Numbered from the stretch's first letter, positions 37,901 to 50,500 are shown. The stretch is 64,000 bases of DNA from Nymphaea colorata (GCF_008831285.2 NC_045139.1:35933706-35997705), one strand, 5' to 3'. Made by a program: numbers and translations. The notes: generated by a model from the letters alone, not told the origin.

Positions 37901-40900
37901 GCCAACTAATCTTTTACCTATAAATATATGTATGCATTCTCTTGTCTCGATGTATATGTTTTGGTATTTATTTTCACATAAGTATGTAAAATACAAGTAT
38001 CTAATTATCTATAATTAATCAACTTGGACCAAGTCAGACCTTCAAGCAAGGTACCAAATCTGCATAATGTATGGCTATATGGCTTCTGGTTTTAACTTGA
38101 TTGAAAATGTATTGTTGAGAAATTTTCCTTCGATACAAATTGATACAAATTCACTATGAGATATCTGTATTATCAAAAAGTTCCCACAAAATAAAACTCT
38201 TGAAGTTTAAACAGTTACCTGCTCATTTGCCATAGCTGGTAGGCCTCCAACATATACCTTGCGTGCATGTCTTGTAGCCTGTTACAGAAAAAAGAAACAA
38301 ATGGTCCATAATTACCTTTTCAATGCTTAATAAGGTTAGGGAATTTCACCAGACTGCATACCTGCTGAGTCATAGGTTGTGCTGGTACAAGTGGAAGACC
38401 TCCAAACTAAAGAAAAAAAAAATGCACATACATGCATACCACAGTTAAACCAAATTAGAGAACAACAAGGGCACCTGCTAACCACTTAAATAACTGCAGC
38501 AAAGGTTACCTGTGTGGTCCCGAAAGGAAACAAATTTGGAAACATGCCAGCCATTGGCTGAGGAACACCTGGCATTTGGCCTGTGTCATAATACGATAAG
38601 ATTTATCAAAATAAAAGAGTAATCTGAAAATCCATGACAATAATATGTGACCACATGCAGCCAGAACCATGATTCATTCATAATCAAAAAATAAATCATC
38701 AAAGCAGGTACAGAGGAAAATATTTGTAAAACTACCAAAGGGCTACTGTTGCCAGTTGAAGGCGAACAAGATCCATCGCATTGATTCCTCGTTGAACAAA
38801 AAATCTACAGTGGTCACGCCCATGGGCAGCATAGTGGAATATGTCGCCCAACATTGCCTTCTTACCCAAAATACAAAAACAAAGACAAAGAAAGAACCAC
38901 ACACAAAACAGCCAACAACCAAACAATGGTCCTCAGTTTCAGTAAGAAACCACTAATTAAATAGACTAATCCTTACAAAAATAAGAAAATAAACTAGATT
39001 TATGAATTCATGAGCAGATGGATTGCATTAAAAGTATAAATAAAGAAAAAGCATTACCTCTAACATATAAGTAATACTCATGCACATGAAGCCAACTATA
39101 TGGAATTAAAGTTACAGCACATGAAAAAAAGCCTAGAGGTCATGCACATACCTAGTATTGCTGCAGCAGGCAATACAGCAGCCCCGGGAGGTGATACATC
39201 AAAACCACTTGCCCGTTTGCTGGCCAGTAGAGGGTAGTTAGAGAAATTGCAAAATTGAAAAAAAAAATTCAGAAATATTAAAGTCTCAAAGATAACTACC
39301 AGCACATGCTAGGGAAAAAGCAACGACAAGGTTCTCGAAGGAAGAGAAAAAAAAAAGATATCCAGGATGTCTGACTATAATAAATAAAATATTAGTTCAT
39401 CAGCTTCCTGTTGATTTGAGATATTTTCAACATTTATGAAAAGGTGTTTGAGAATCTTTATCATGGTATGTGTGAGAAATACCCCTCATCAATTATTTCA
39501 TGAAAGGATCTATATGTTATAGATCTTCCACATCCCCCAACAAATTGTCAAGATAACAAAAGCACAATGGAAAACTTCTCTGCTAGACTACTGTATCAGC
39601 AAGGAGATTTTGCAGCATCTAGATCACCACTTGCATACTCACTGAAAAAGATACCAGGAACTAAAGAGTTCATTACACCATGGTAATAGTGCCATGTTAG
39701 CAGAGAAGAAATACTGCCAGCATAAGACAAAATGCATTCTACTTCATGCAGAAAGGAACAAACACAATAATATCATAAGCTACAGCTTTATTTTGAAAGT
39801 AAATGGGAGATGTATATTAGGGTGTGAAAGAGAAAACTTCTTTTGTCACTTTTCATGTTCTGATGTAATATAAGTTAAACCCATGTTGTACCATAATGTC
39901 ACGGAGTGTTCCACCAGTTACAGACCTAAAATTAGTTTCAGGGGTGTATCATCATTTTGTTACACAATGTAACTTACCATAGGATACACTACATTATATG
40001 CATAACAATAGTTTGAATAGCAAGAAAAACAATTGATTAAGTAGTTGGACAACTTTCACATGATTTTTTTTAATCTTGTGAATAATTTTTGGCTGAAAAA
40101 TGCAAAACAAACAAAACAGCCCAATAACCTCATACTAAACCCTTCCTGTACATGCTAAAAACTACTTAAATTTATGCTTGAATTTTGTTCCAATTACACA
40201 CAATTTCACAAAACCCATTGCATCCCTAACAGATGGAGTATCCTCAACGTACAGTATAGGCCCAACTCTCATTAAGCTCCCCAAAAAAGAAAAATTAGAC
40301 AACATTGGACACTTCTTGTTTTGTGGTGATGCAGTAAGAAAAGATCATACATTGTTGAGTGTTTTACAAGCAGGTATTTGTTGTTAAGATGAGAAATGGT
40401 CAGACCTGCTTTCAGACATTGAACATACACTATATAGTCATTAATGGATATTACCACCATTAAAAATTGCTTCTTGTGTACTGAAAACGTGGACCTAGGT
40501 GCCTAGGCTGGCAAATTTATGACGCCCAATAAATAAAGTCACATATTCAACCTCTCAACACTAAAATTTGATTTTTAATTTTTCAATCTTTTAATATGTT
40601 AAGTGAGGTGGGCAAGCTTCAAACCTCCCATCTTATCCCATTTTTTCTTATTTATTTCTTTCCTTTTCCTTTTCCACTCCTCCAGGCCTTTTTAAGGGAT
40701 ATGACTACTGGATGCACGTGGCCCTTTTCATTACACAGCTTCCTTCTAAATTTCTAACATGTTCCATTTTAAATTATTCAGCCATGTTTGTACCATATTT
40801 CTGTTTATAAAATAATTGCTGTCACTTTCTATACATCCACTCAAGTCACAGTTACATCTACTCAGATGCCAAAATAAACATTCAGCACCAGAAACACAAT

Positions 40901-42914
40901 CCAAAGTTTTAATAATATTGAAAAAGTCACGTTATACAATAATTGCAGTCACTTTTTTACATCCAATCAGGTGACAGAGCTATATAGTCAAATGCCAAAA
41001 ATAAATATTCACATCCAGAAACACAACCATATGTATAATATTATTGAAAAAGTCACTTCGTGTTCGTTTCAACAGGTTTACATGCCTCACTTTAACCAAG
41101 ATCTTTCCATATTTATATATCATAGGCAGAAAGACCCTTCTCAGGTCACAGGAACTAATAGGAAGGTTTATTTTCCTCAAGAAAATCTTGAGAAATCAAA
41201 TCATTTAAAATATATAAAAATAAATAAAGAAAAATTACGGAAGTATGAGCTGTCTACTAACTTTCATACAGAACATTTAAAAATTCAAAATATTAATTAA
41301 AAACGTTAAAGAAACTCAAAAAGTTTAAAATATATAAAGAATGTTTTTATGAAAAAATCATAATAAAATATCACAATAAAAAAACAATATTTTTTCATTC
41401 AAAACATTGCAATTCGATCATTTTTCTCATGTTTTCATTTTTAACATGATATTTAAGAAATTAATGCTATTTGTGACATTGGTCCACTGCACAAGCCAGC
41501 CACTAGGCTGTAGTTCCCAAATGAAAGGAGTTATTTCGCCACCTGTTCAAGCCTGTCCTTAAAATAAAGGAGTAAGACATTTAGTTCCTAACAAGTTTAC
41601 ATCTTACAAAAAGAACAACGACCAAAAATGGGCGTTATTTCTAAATTATAGCCTGCATTTTCCTGCATAAGTTGAATGATAAATGGATCCCAATCACCTA
41701 GAATGATGACACACAATATCATGGAAACAAACTAATCATCCTTCACTCGTCAAACTTGATAAGTATGATTGTGCAGGCATAGCATGTTGATTGTAGTGAG
41801 CAAAAAAACTCCAGCAAAATAAATGCAAAGGATAAAATTTCAGCTTCACGCTAATACCAAATGGCTTAAGCACAATACTTGATATGCAATACAATACTTC
41901 ACGCATCAATAGAAGTCATGCCCTTGAGCTTATAGAAGAAAATATTATGAGTGTTTTCAAATGCGACCAGAGGGATATAACACCAGCATGAACCTTTTCG
42001 AACGTGACCGAGAGCGCGACCTAGATCTGGATTTTGATCTAGATCTGTGTTTAGACTTTTCCCTTGAGCGAGAACGTGATCTATGTTTGTGCCGCCTTTC
42101 TGCATCACGGTCGTGGTCACGGTGCCTGTAAGTAACGTGTGGATTATAATATGATTAAAGTTGTAAAGAGGTCTAATTTGAAAAAAATATACACCACCGA
42201 TATGATAACCTTCTAACACTAAACTGTATATTGAATGGCCAGTTCTCCAATAAAATCTGAGACACACATGACGTCTTTGAGTATTCTACTTACTACCAAA
42301 TTCGAATAAGTTTCAGTGATAAAACGGCTCCACGGTCCCTTCCCATATCGACGGGAACCGTTATCATATGCAAAACAGCAATGTAAGGAACAAGAAATTG
42401 AAAATTTAACACAGGATGAGCATGCGATAAATAAACCGCCCAAAGAAAAAAACTACGTCGGAGGCACAGAACCCAAGAATGTAAAAAATCAAAGCCCCAA
42501 ATTCCATAAGCAAAACTCTTCGCGGAAAAGAACCAGAAGTCACGTGCCAAATAAACCACAAATGAGATACAGAGAAAGAGAGCTTGAAAAAAGGTATTAC
42601 CTGTCATAATCGCGGCTACTACGGTGGCGATCATAACCGTCCTCCCCATCGCGCCCCCTGTCCTCTCTTGAGCTTCTACTCTCGTGGCCGTCCCTATGAT
42701 GACGATCCCTATCTTTCTCCCTCTCCCGATCCCTGTCTCTATCCCTGTCCCTGTCTCTGTCCCTCACTCTTCTCTCCTCTCTGTCGCGCTCTCTCTCGCG
42801 TTCCGATTCACGCTGCCATAGTCCCCCAATCCATGAGCTTTTTGCTTCCATTCGACCCAAAAAAAAACAGAGAAAAAGAGAGAAATGGTTCAAAGGAACA
42901 CTTACCCTTGACAT
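25978..42914 (-). CDS. U2AF65: Splicing factor U2AF large subunit (U2AF65)
   Basis: Eighteen coding exons on the - strand, 5' to 3': 42914-42906, 42812-42601, 42125-41994, 39219-39152, 38580-38510, 38406-38362, 38278-38219, 33747-33687, 33574-33462, 31658-31543, 31470-31369, 31258-31183, 31090-31002, 29450-29384, 29300-29202, 26796-26715, 26637-26576 and 26139-25978. Total 541 aa with every phase matching. The nuclear protein binds the polypyrimidine tract at 3' splice sites and, with U2AF35, recruits U2 snRNP. Order: RD/RS-rich N-terminus (about 1-118), linker with ASGFDVSPPG, RRM1 (RNP2 KVYVGGLP 186-193; RNP1 KKFAFVEM), RRM2 (RIFVGGLP from 307; KGYAFCVY), and a C-terminal UHM with its R-x-F motif at 509-511, ending PEDKFSSGDYDF. 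The 9-nt first exon (ATG TCA AGG) is inferred from GTAAGT and GGCAG splice sites. An alternative start at MEAKSSWIGG inside that 93-bp intron is possible. The exon ending at 41994 uses a weak donor (AG|GTTCAT). Confidence 0.95.
33244..33341. repeat. Compound (CA)n/(TA)n microsatellite in a U2AF65 intron
   Basis: Alternating CA, CATA and TA blocks ending in an (AC)n run, in the intron between the exons at 31543-31658 and 33462-33574. Confidence 0.9.
34470..35370 (+). mobile_element. Decayed Ty3/gypsy retrotransposon pol fragment (integrase and C-terminal part)
   Basis: Conceptual + strand translation in shifting frames recovers the order of a Ty3/gypsy integrase. A segment SITMDFIISLTKVNGF (near 34575) corresponds to the usual start of the catalytic core. 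It is followed by GIPRSITSDHAARFMGK (near 34738), then KKKWANKAPSSR and FQHGD.VLVKLYHNRMG (near 35170). The last piece, KEPFLAINKVCNLDHISL through VHLVFHV, ends near 35353 and matches the GPF..VFHVS region. Several stop codons and at least one frameshift show it is dead. It lies in the 4.47 kb U2AF65 intron (33748-38218), antisense to that gene. LTRs and the other pol domains were not found. Confidence 0.75.
36151..36350. repeat. Two-copy tandem repeat, period 100 bp, in the long U2AF65 intron
   Basis: A block with CATGCTAAAAAAGCAAAAAC at 36157 recurs exactly 100 bp later as CATGCTAAACAAGTAAAAAC. Both copies continue with GACAC(A/G)GAAAAACA and ACAGCAAAAACAG. Confidence 0.85.
36430..36595. 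repeat. Short degenerate tandem repeats (AAATAAGGCTGAGAA-type)
   Basis: Roughly 25-bp units containing GAAATAAGG(C/A)TGAG and ACCACCAGAAA occur at least five times with variable spacing, next to the 100-bp repeat and inside the same U2AF65 intron. Confidence 0.65.
40812..41057. repeat. Two-copy tandem repeat, period about 127 bp, in a U2AF65 intron
   Basis: ATAATTGCTGTCACTTT at 40812 recurs as ATAATTGCAGTCACTTT at 40939. Both copies continue through CAGAAACACAA and ATTGAAAAAGTCAC. They lie in the intron between 39220 and 41993. Confidence 0.85.
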
Positions 42915-43218
42915 GATGCTATTCGATTCAATCAAAAACCCAACTCTGTTTCTCTCTCGCTCTCTCTATTCGATTCAGTCGAAGACCCAACTCTTTATCT
43001 CTCCCTCTCTCTCAATCAAACCCTAGAGCGGATCCCAAACAGAGACTCTCCCTCCCGCTCTCGCTTAAGTAGGGAGCCTGGGTTTTGTTGACGGAGGAAG
43101 TCTCTTTCGCTTCAGAAAATAGTGGGACCCACTTCCACTCACCTGTTGCTACCCCTGTTCCTCGCGTCTTTCGGTGCCCCCCACTACATTTTCCGTTAAT
43201 TATAATAACGGTGTGCGA

Positions 43219-43270
43219 AAGTTCTTTAATTTAAGACTCACCATAACCAAACGCAAGATTTTTGTGCGCC

Positions 43271-43318
<48 letters not shown>

Positions 43319-43470
43319 CATTAGCAATCCACCTATTTAGAAACATTTTGTATAAGTTCTTTAGTTTAAGACTCACCATAACCAAACGCAAGATTTTTCT
43401 GCGCCCAATATATATATATATATATATGACATTAGCAATCCACCCATTTATAAACATTTGGTATGTTGCT
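43219..43470. repeat. Two-copy tandem repeat, period 135 bp, each with a (TA)n core
   Basis: AAGTTCTTTAATTTAAGACT at 43219 recurs at 43354 with one change. Each copy runs through ACCAAACGCAAGATTTTT, a (TA)n array (43274-43316 and about 43409-43427) and GACATTAGCAATCCACC. The (TA)n arrays differ in length between copies. Confidence 0.92.
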
Positions 43471-44188
43471 AATGACTCTTTTAAAAACTCTTCATACGTG
43501 ATTGGTGACATTTTTTATAAACTGTTCATGTGTCACTGATGGCACTTTTAGAAACTCTTGGCATGTCGCTATAAGGGATTTTGAGATACTAGAAATATTA
43601 AATGTTTCAAATATAATTGAACATCGAATCAGGCTGCGACGGATATAAAATTGACAGTCGGGCTCGACCCGATAATTAAGCAGGCTAGGCTTGAGCCGCT
43701 AACAAAGTCTTCAAGCTAGCCTGAGTCCAACTTTGCACAGCCTTGAGCCGGCCCGGCGCAGCCTTATTCCTAACACACGGTCTCATGTTTGGGGCCTAAC
43801 ACATAACTTGTTTTATAACTTGTTCTATGTGAAACAAAATGAAAGAGGTTCAATGGTAAGTGCATTTTAAGTTAAATTAAATTCATACAATCAAAATGAA
43901 ACCATATCGTTGTAAAAAGTTGTCAAATAAAAACAGCATTTCATTTCGGACATGTCCTTCTCAAAGTATTTGTCTTCAAAACTTAGTCTTCAAATAAATT
44001 TATTCTATTGATTAAAATATGACAATGCACATATTTTAGCTAATTCAAGGCATTTTATTCATGCAGTTCAGCTAAGAATATGCATAAAACTGTGTATTGT
44101 TATGTATTTATATGATTAGTGTCTTACGAGCATTTGAGACGGTGAATTAATCAATTCAAAGCAATAAATGTCGAAGAGGAGTAGTGCT

Positions 44189-44190
<2 letters not shown>

Positions 44191-44226
<36 letters not shown>
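44191..44226. repeat. (TA)n microsatellite
   Basis: An uninterrupted TA run in intergenic DNA. Confidence 0.95.
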
Positions 44227-44228
<2 letters not shown>

Positions 44229-44666
44229 TTCAAATCTACGAGAGTATTCCAAGGTTCGGACTTGAATAAATAAGAGGGAATTATGACAGAAATGAGGTGA
44301 AATTCAAATTTCAAAAGTGGATTTCCATTAAGCAAGCAAGTAGTTGAAGCAAATTGAATATAAAATGTGAGATTCCACTAACAAAGGGGACCTATATTAG
44401 GAACCCCCCTTCCCCTTCTCTTCTTATATATATATTTACGACTTCTTATACCAACCTTCTCTTACGTATCATACTTTTATTCAGGGCGGAACCATAATTT
44501 TTTTTCCATGGGACACTAAATATATGGTTACTAAATCCAAATTCACCAAATTTAAACACTAAATTAAAGTTTCAAAGAGTGGGTTCTGTGGGGCATATGC
44601 CCCCACGGAGCCTAGGCCTCTGCTTTTATTCTATCTGATATAACTATTTTCCATCCTAGAAGCTGC

Positions 44667-44668
<2 letters not shown>

Positions 44669-44724
<56 letters not shown>
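44669..44724. repeat. Long (TA)n microsatellite
   Basis: About 28 uninterrupted TA units, the longest simple TA array seen in the window. Confidence 0.95.
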
Positions 44725-44726
<2 letters not shown>

Positions 44727-46056
44727 CAAGTTTAGGTGGCTTTTATAGGCTTGATTCGACAAGTATTCCCACAATCTCAAGCAAGTTTTTTACCTCTATT
44801 CCTTTATAGTTTTATGCACTTGTGTAAAATTTTTTACTTAGAAAATTATATTTATGCATACTTCCATTACCATAATTGATTGATTAATAAGATGGGTTGG
44901 TTTGATATTTTGTTTTCGCATGAATAGAGCAGAAATTGACTTTAGAATTGAACCCCATATTGCTTAAATATTTATAAATTATATGCTCTATGGTTGAGCA
45001 TGTCATAGTGTGTTCCCCTCTTGATTAATTTGATTTAGCGTAGATTCATGTGTATTGATGATTGCTTGCACAATGCAAGAAGCATATCAGGTGTTAACTA
45101 AACTTGGCATTATAACTATCATTTCAAAATTTGTTCTTCCCAAGTTCAATCCTAGTTTGCACTGGATTTCATATGGGAGTTAAGTTATTATGTTAATATT
45201 AACAAAGACTTGTGGAACTGAATTTTGTTTTGTATTCGTGTATTTAATTTGTTTGAACCATCAATTCTCTATCTTAATTGTCTTATAAAAACTGCATTTC
45301 AAAAAATGCAACATTTCTGTTGCAAAATGGTCTCTAAGTATCAAGTGAGTGTTGAATCATATGGAATACATTTTTGGGAAGCACTTTTATTTCTTAGTTA
45401 TGTTTAGATTAAAGATTGTGCTTTAATTAAAGATTATTGATAATGTGGTCTTCATATATCACAATAGATTAGCTCAAGTGGAGATTTAATGAAAATTTCA
45501 CTTGAACCAAATTTGAGATCCTCGGGATTTGAGAACTACAGATTTAATATTAGACGCTCTCCCCTCTGATCTTAATCCAATGTTTTCTCTATGCAAAAAG
45601 ATAAGCAATGATATTCAGCTTGGAGTTTAGGTATGGTCTAAGACTCTTAGTTTGATGAACCGTGGATCTTTTGTCCCATCAGCAAAAGCATATCACCTCA
45701 GCTCCACATCATATATTCATGGATTTCAAATCAAAGGCTATCAAACACCACCTAAGGATTTTAAATCCTCATTTTAGACAATGGTAAAAAAATGCGGTGC
45801 TTGTTTACTATACGAACCCCACATAAAGGATATTTCATGCCAGCTTCGGATCAAATATCCCAGACTATCAAACACACCTTCAAAAATTAATTACAAGGAC
45901 GCATATATTGGGTTGCACTTGTGCCAGAGACTCCAAAAAAGACATTCACATAAATTTGTATTGGACAGTTTAGACTCGACACGAGTATATGTAGAATGAA
46001 GGCACTTGCAACCTCTTTCATATCATTACCACTTAGGACCAACTGTTTCCATTAGG

Positions 46057-46370
46057 CATGGGCATCCGGCCGGCCAGCCCGACCCAACCATTCAAATCCG
46101 AGCTCGAGCCTGGGTCAGCTCGATTAAATTAAAAAATATATATTTTAAATATAAAATAATATATAAATGTAATTAATAGTAATGAAACATTATATTTATA
46201 TATAAAAATTAATAAAGATTAAAAAATGTCCGGTCCACCCGAGCTTATCGGGCCCAATCGGGCCGACGCGATAATTATCGGGCCAGCTCGGTGCCCTTTT
46301 TTTTCGGCGTGGGCCTTAGTTGGATCGGGTACCGGGTACCTGCCGGCGGCCCCGCCCGGTGCCCAGTTTT
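46057..46370. repeat. GC-rich/AT-core repeat scrap with CCCGA/TCGGG motifs
   Basis: Two GC-rich arms full of GGCCGG, CCCGA, TCGGGCC and GGGTACC words flank an AT-rich core (about 46128-46220). A related GC-rich scrap lies at 52240-52410 and weaker ones at 36785-36955 and 43620-43760. This looks like a dispersed repeat family of unknown class. No ends or coding capacity were established. Confidence 0.5.
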
Positions 46371-46906
46371 AATTTTCATGGTAGTTGTGGGATAGATAAT
46401 CTTGAGGACCTGAACTGTTTCGCTGATTTGATTTCCGAACCCGAACCGATTTTAACAACACTTAGCAGCTGGGTCTTGGATTTTTAGGTCTTACTCGACC
46501 AAGTACTATACCTTAAACAAACAGATGGGAACTAGCTGGAATTGGTTTGTGCGGGTCTGGCCTAACCTGGCATTGATCAGTCAAGTTTGAACAGCGAATG
46601 GTAGGAACCTATCAATATCATGTGCATTTTGGATCTGATCTCTTTATGTGGTGCGTTTTAGACCATTTCAAACGTATTAGCTGAATTTCATAACAAATTT
46701 TTTACCGGATTAGCAAGTAGATTGAATTTGATACTGTTTGGTTTTCACAAGGAAAATCCGATCCAATTAGTCACCGGGTTTTGAATTTGATATGAAAAAA
46801 GTCTGGGCATCGAGTCGGTTGTACCTGATTGACTCGGGCCTAGGCTTGGGCCCAAAAGTTTGCATGACTAGTTAGACTTAGCTCCGTAACTTAATATTAT
46901 TATTTT

Positions 46907-46928
46907 ATATATATATATATATATATAT
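46907..46928. repeat. (TA)n microsatellite
   Basis: A short TA run preceded by TTATTATTTTA. Confidence 0.9.
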
Positions 46929-47301
46929 CATTATGATTAATTATATTTATATATTATTTTATATTAAAATACATTTTTAATGTTAATCGAGTTATGGATG
47001 CCCAGCCTTACTCAAACATGTCACCAAGTTTGGTTTATCAATGTTCAATCAGTCAATTATTACGATAAACTATTGTAAAAAACATTCAACTTTTAGGCAA
47101 ATAACAAATCCACGCTCGATTTTTAAAAATTAACAAATAGAGAGAAATCATCAAAATGTCCGCCTAACGATTATATAAAATAATATTTTTTGATTAGAGA
47201 CGACAAAAAGTACTCCTCATAAACAATCACTCATCCTTATCCAATGGAAGATCAATTTTTGTCCTTAGTAAAATGGTACCCATTATTTGCGATAAAAAGT
47301 T

Positions 47302-47308
47302 TATATAT
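47302..47308 (+). promoter_or_regulatory. Candidate TATA box of 4CL-like copy 2
   Basis: TATATAT within TTTATATATCTTTTATC lies about 245 bp before the start codon at 47553. A transcription start near 47335 would give a leader of about 215 nt. The surrounding DNA is AT-rich, so chance occurrence is likely enough to keep confidence low. Confidence 0.3.
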
Positions 47309-47552
47309 CTTTTATCAGCAGGTTGTTCTTCGAGAATTTTTTTTTCCATTTGCTCTAGATAGCATACAAAAGGAGCTCATGAGGTGAAACCGGCGTCTCA
47401 ACCCTAATTACCACAGTCAAGATCCAATCCAACAGAGATCCAATTTTCTAGGAGCAATCCAAGGACCTGCTTTTTCGAGGTACTTTTCGGAAAATATAAA
47501 TAACCTCCTCCCATGCGAAAGGAAGAACTAGGAAACTCAGCAACCGCCAGCC

Positions 47553-50500
47553 ATGGCTGCCGGAAAAAACTCCGGCCACAAACCGGTTTCAGATCCAGAT
47601 CCAAAAAGCGGCTTCTGCAAACGGACGGAAACCTACTACTCCCTGCGCCCTTCCGTCACCCCGCCGGCCTCGGGCCTTGCCCCCAGCGTCGCCGATGCCA
47701 TCTTCTCCTCGCTCGTTTCCTCGCGCTTCTCCTCGGGCACCGCCCTCATCGACCCTTCCACGGACGAGCGCATCTCCTTTGCGCAGCTCGCGGACTACGT
47801 CCAGTCACTCGCCGATTTTTTATCAGCCCTCGGTCTCCGAAAGGGCGAATCTGTCCTCGTCATTTGCCCGAATTACATCTACGTCCCCATCGTCTACCTC
47901 TCCGTCCTCTCCGTGGGCGCCGTCCTCACCGCGTCCAACCCCGCCAGCACCGCCCACGACGTCTCGTATCAGTGTCGGCTATCGAAACCGGTTCTGGCCG
48001 TGCTCCATTCCTCCACCGTCCATCTCGCCCCCAAGTCCCTTCCCCACCCTCCGATCATCATCGATTCGCCCCACTTCATCGCCCTCTTGAAGCCAGACCG
48101 CCAAAAGCCGGTTCACAATGTATCGGCAGAGCAAGGTGGCCGTCCCAGGATGGTGCGAACCAGATCCGATATCAGACCGGACGACCCGGCAACGATTCTG
48201 TACTCGTCCGGGACGACCGGGAGGATCAAGGGGGTGCTGTTGACACACCGGAATTATACCGCGATGCTGGCGGCGAGTTCTGGGCGGTGGGCGGAGAGGG
48301 AAGCGGCCGGGACGGGACTGCTGACGGTTCCGATGTTCCACATATACGGGTTCTTTTTCATCCTGAACGCGGTGGCGGTGGGGGAGACGACGGTGGTCCT
48401 GTCCCGGTTCTCGATGGGGTCGATGCTCCAGGCGGTGGAGAAGTACCGGGTCAACTACATCGCCGCCGCGCCGCCCGTGGTGGTGTTGATGGCGAAGTCG
48501 GAGATGGCCGGCCAGTACGACCTGAGCTCTCTCGTGGTCGTCGGGTCCGGCGGGGCGCCTCTCGGGAAGGACGTTATTGACCGGTTCACTGCCCGCTTCC
48601 CTCAAGTTGAAATCGTCACGGTACGTTTGATAAAGATTAGCATCAAGGCGTAACAGAAGATGCAAGAGATTGATGGAGTGATTAAATTTCAGGGATATGG
48701 GCTGACCGAATCGACCGGCGGCATCACCAGCTTGATGGGACCAGAGGAAACCAAGCGGCACGGTTCGGCCGGAAAGCTTGCGGCGAATGTAGAGGCGAAA
48801 ATCATCGACCCGGAATCCGGCGCGGCCTTGCCGCCGGGCAAGCAAGGAGAACTATGGCTGAGAGGAGAGCCCATAATGAAAGGTGATCGCTACAACTTTC
48901 TTGTCCTCGTCGTCTTTTAATTCCAACCGCAGGGGTTGGGTTGCAAGAGCTAAGGAAAAATTTCATCTTCAGAGATGCATTTTGCCCATAATTGAAAAAA
49001 ATGACTATACTTTTAGTTTTGTTTTTTTTACAAAAGGCAACCTTTTCACTTTTTTCATTTTGTCCTTATAGAGATTTTCTTTCTTGTTCTATTAAGTTAA
49101 ACTTGCTTTAGTTACCCTTAAGTAGAGTCAGAAATATAATTTTTTTAAATTTTTATATATGATAAAGAAATTTTTTAAAAATTTACATGTAATTTTTTTT
49201 TCTTTTTTGAAGGACAGCCAAGGCCCCAAATAGCCCCCAGCTCTACTTCTCCTTAATTGGGATGTTAGGCACTTAGGTAGGGGCTGAGCCAAGGGGGTAC
49301 ACTCCCTCAATTTGTTTTTTAAATTACATGTAAATTTAAAAAAAAAAATACTTATCCTATATAAAAATGTTGAAAAATGATATTTCGGCTCATGTCAAAT
49401 TTTACGAACTTTTAATTCAGCATTTCTCATGAAAAATTTCGGGCTCTGCTCCTCCACTTGATTATGCCTAAAGGGTAATAGATGCAATAGAAAAATTAAT
49501 GCTCTCTTCTTCCCATCATCCAACACATGATTTTGAATGAAATGTCTCTTTTGGGTGGCAGGGTATGTGAATGATGATGAAGCCACTTCCTCCACTTTGC
49601 ACCCAGAAGGCTGGCTTAAGACTGGAGACCTTTGTTACTTTGATGAGGAGGGCTTCCTCTTCGTCGTCGACAGGTTGAAGGAGCTCATTAAGTACAAGGG
49701 CTACCAGGTGAACTATATCATACATACATACATGCATATATACATCTATTCATGGATATACTGCTCATGTGAACAAGCTACTGGGATTGAAAACATGTAT
49801 ATACATACATGCACATGAATGTGGTGTTGGAGCATGTAAATACTCTTTTAGTCTTGTTGGGTCTCCTTGCTTTCTGGTCAGTGCTGTTACATATAATTGC
49901 ATATAAACTTAAGATAAATTTTCAAAACAAAAAAAAACTACTCAGCTTTTGATGTATTTACAAATAACTATCAGAAAAAAACATATGCTAAGAAAATGAC
50001 TAAAATACCCCTCTCACGCAATGAGGAAAGCCGTTTTGAGTACCAAGCTGTGAGAGTGCACTAGTGTCATTAACAAATTACCCAAGTGTTTTTCTGCATA
50101 TCGAAGCAAGTTATTTGTTTGGGCATTCCACTTGTGAGTATTGCATAACACCAAAATATTGTGGTATTCTACCGTCACAAGTAAAATGCCATAACATCCA
50201 AGTCGGCCTCTTGTGTGTTATGCCATACTTAATAAAGCACCAATGAAAGATGGCTTTTCTAGTAGAAGGGGATCCTTGTTTTCATGGTGCTAAATTGATC
50301 AATGCATCTCAATGTCTTATTCAACATGTTAATGCTGAATTTGGTTTACTGTGCATTACAGGTTGCACCAGCAGATCTAGAGCACCTGCTCCATGGCCAT
50401 CCTGAGATTGCTGATGTTGCTGTTATCCCGTAAGGATGCTTCATGTATCGCAAAACTCGGCCGCGACCTAGTCGAACCCAAGTCCGGTCAAGCTGTTGTG

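Larger units (their letters stand above)
42915..47552. other. Divergent intergenic region between U2AF65 and 4CL-like copy 2
   Basis: The left end holds the U2AF65 leader and promoter; it is GA-rich on the - strand and GC-richer to about 43180. The rest is AT-rich with long (TA)n arrays, a tandem repeat at 43219-43470 and GC-rich scraps at 43620-43760 and 46057-46370. The right end is the promoter and leader of 4CL-like copy 2. No gene was recognised. Confidence 0.6.

Noticed and set aside
32230..37910. Related AACTAGTTGGGACTAGT-like words at about 32236 and 37780-37900
   Set aside because: They suggest a dispersed repeat, but the similarity is short and no boundaries could be drawn, so it is not annotated as an element.
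47513..48580. 355-aa ORF in the +1 frame over exon 1 of 4CL-like copy 2
   Set aside because: It overlaps the true 4CLL frame and gives arginine/proline/glycine-rich sequence without domains. It is open because of GC content. Only its upstream ATG is kept as a finding.
47979..48845. 288-aa - strand ORF opposite 4CL-like copy 2
   Set aside because: It runs across the exon 1/exon 2 intron of a recognised gene on the other strand and shows no family similarity.
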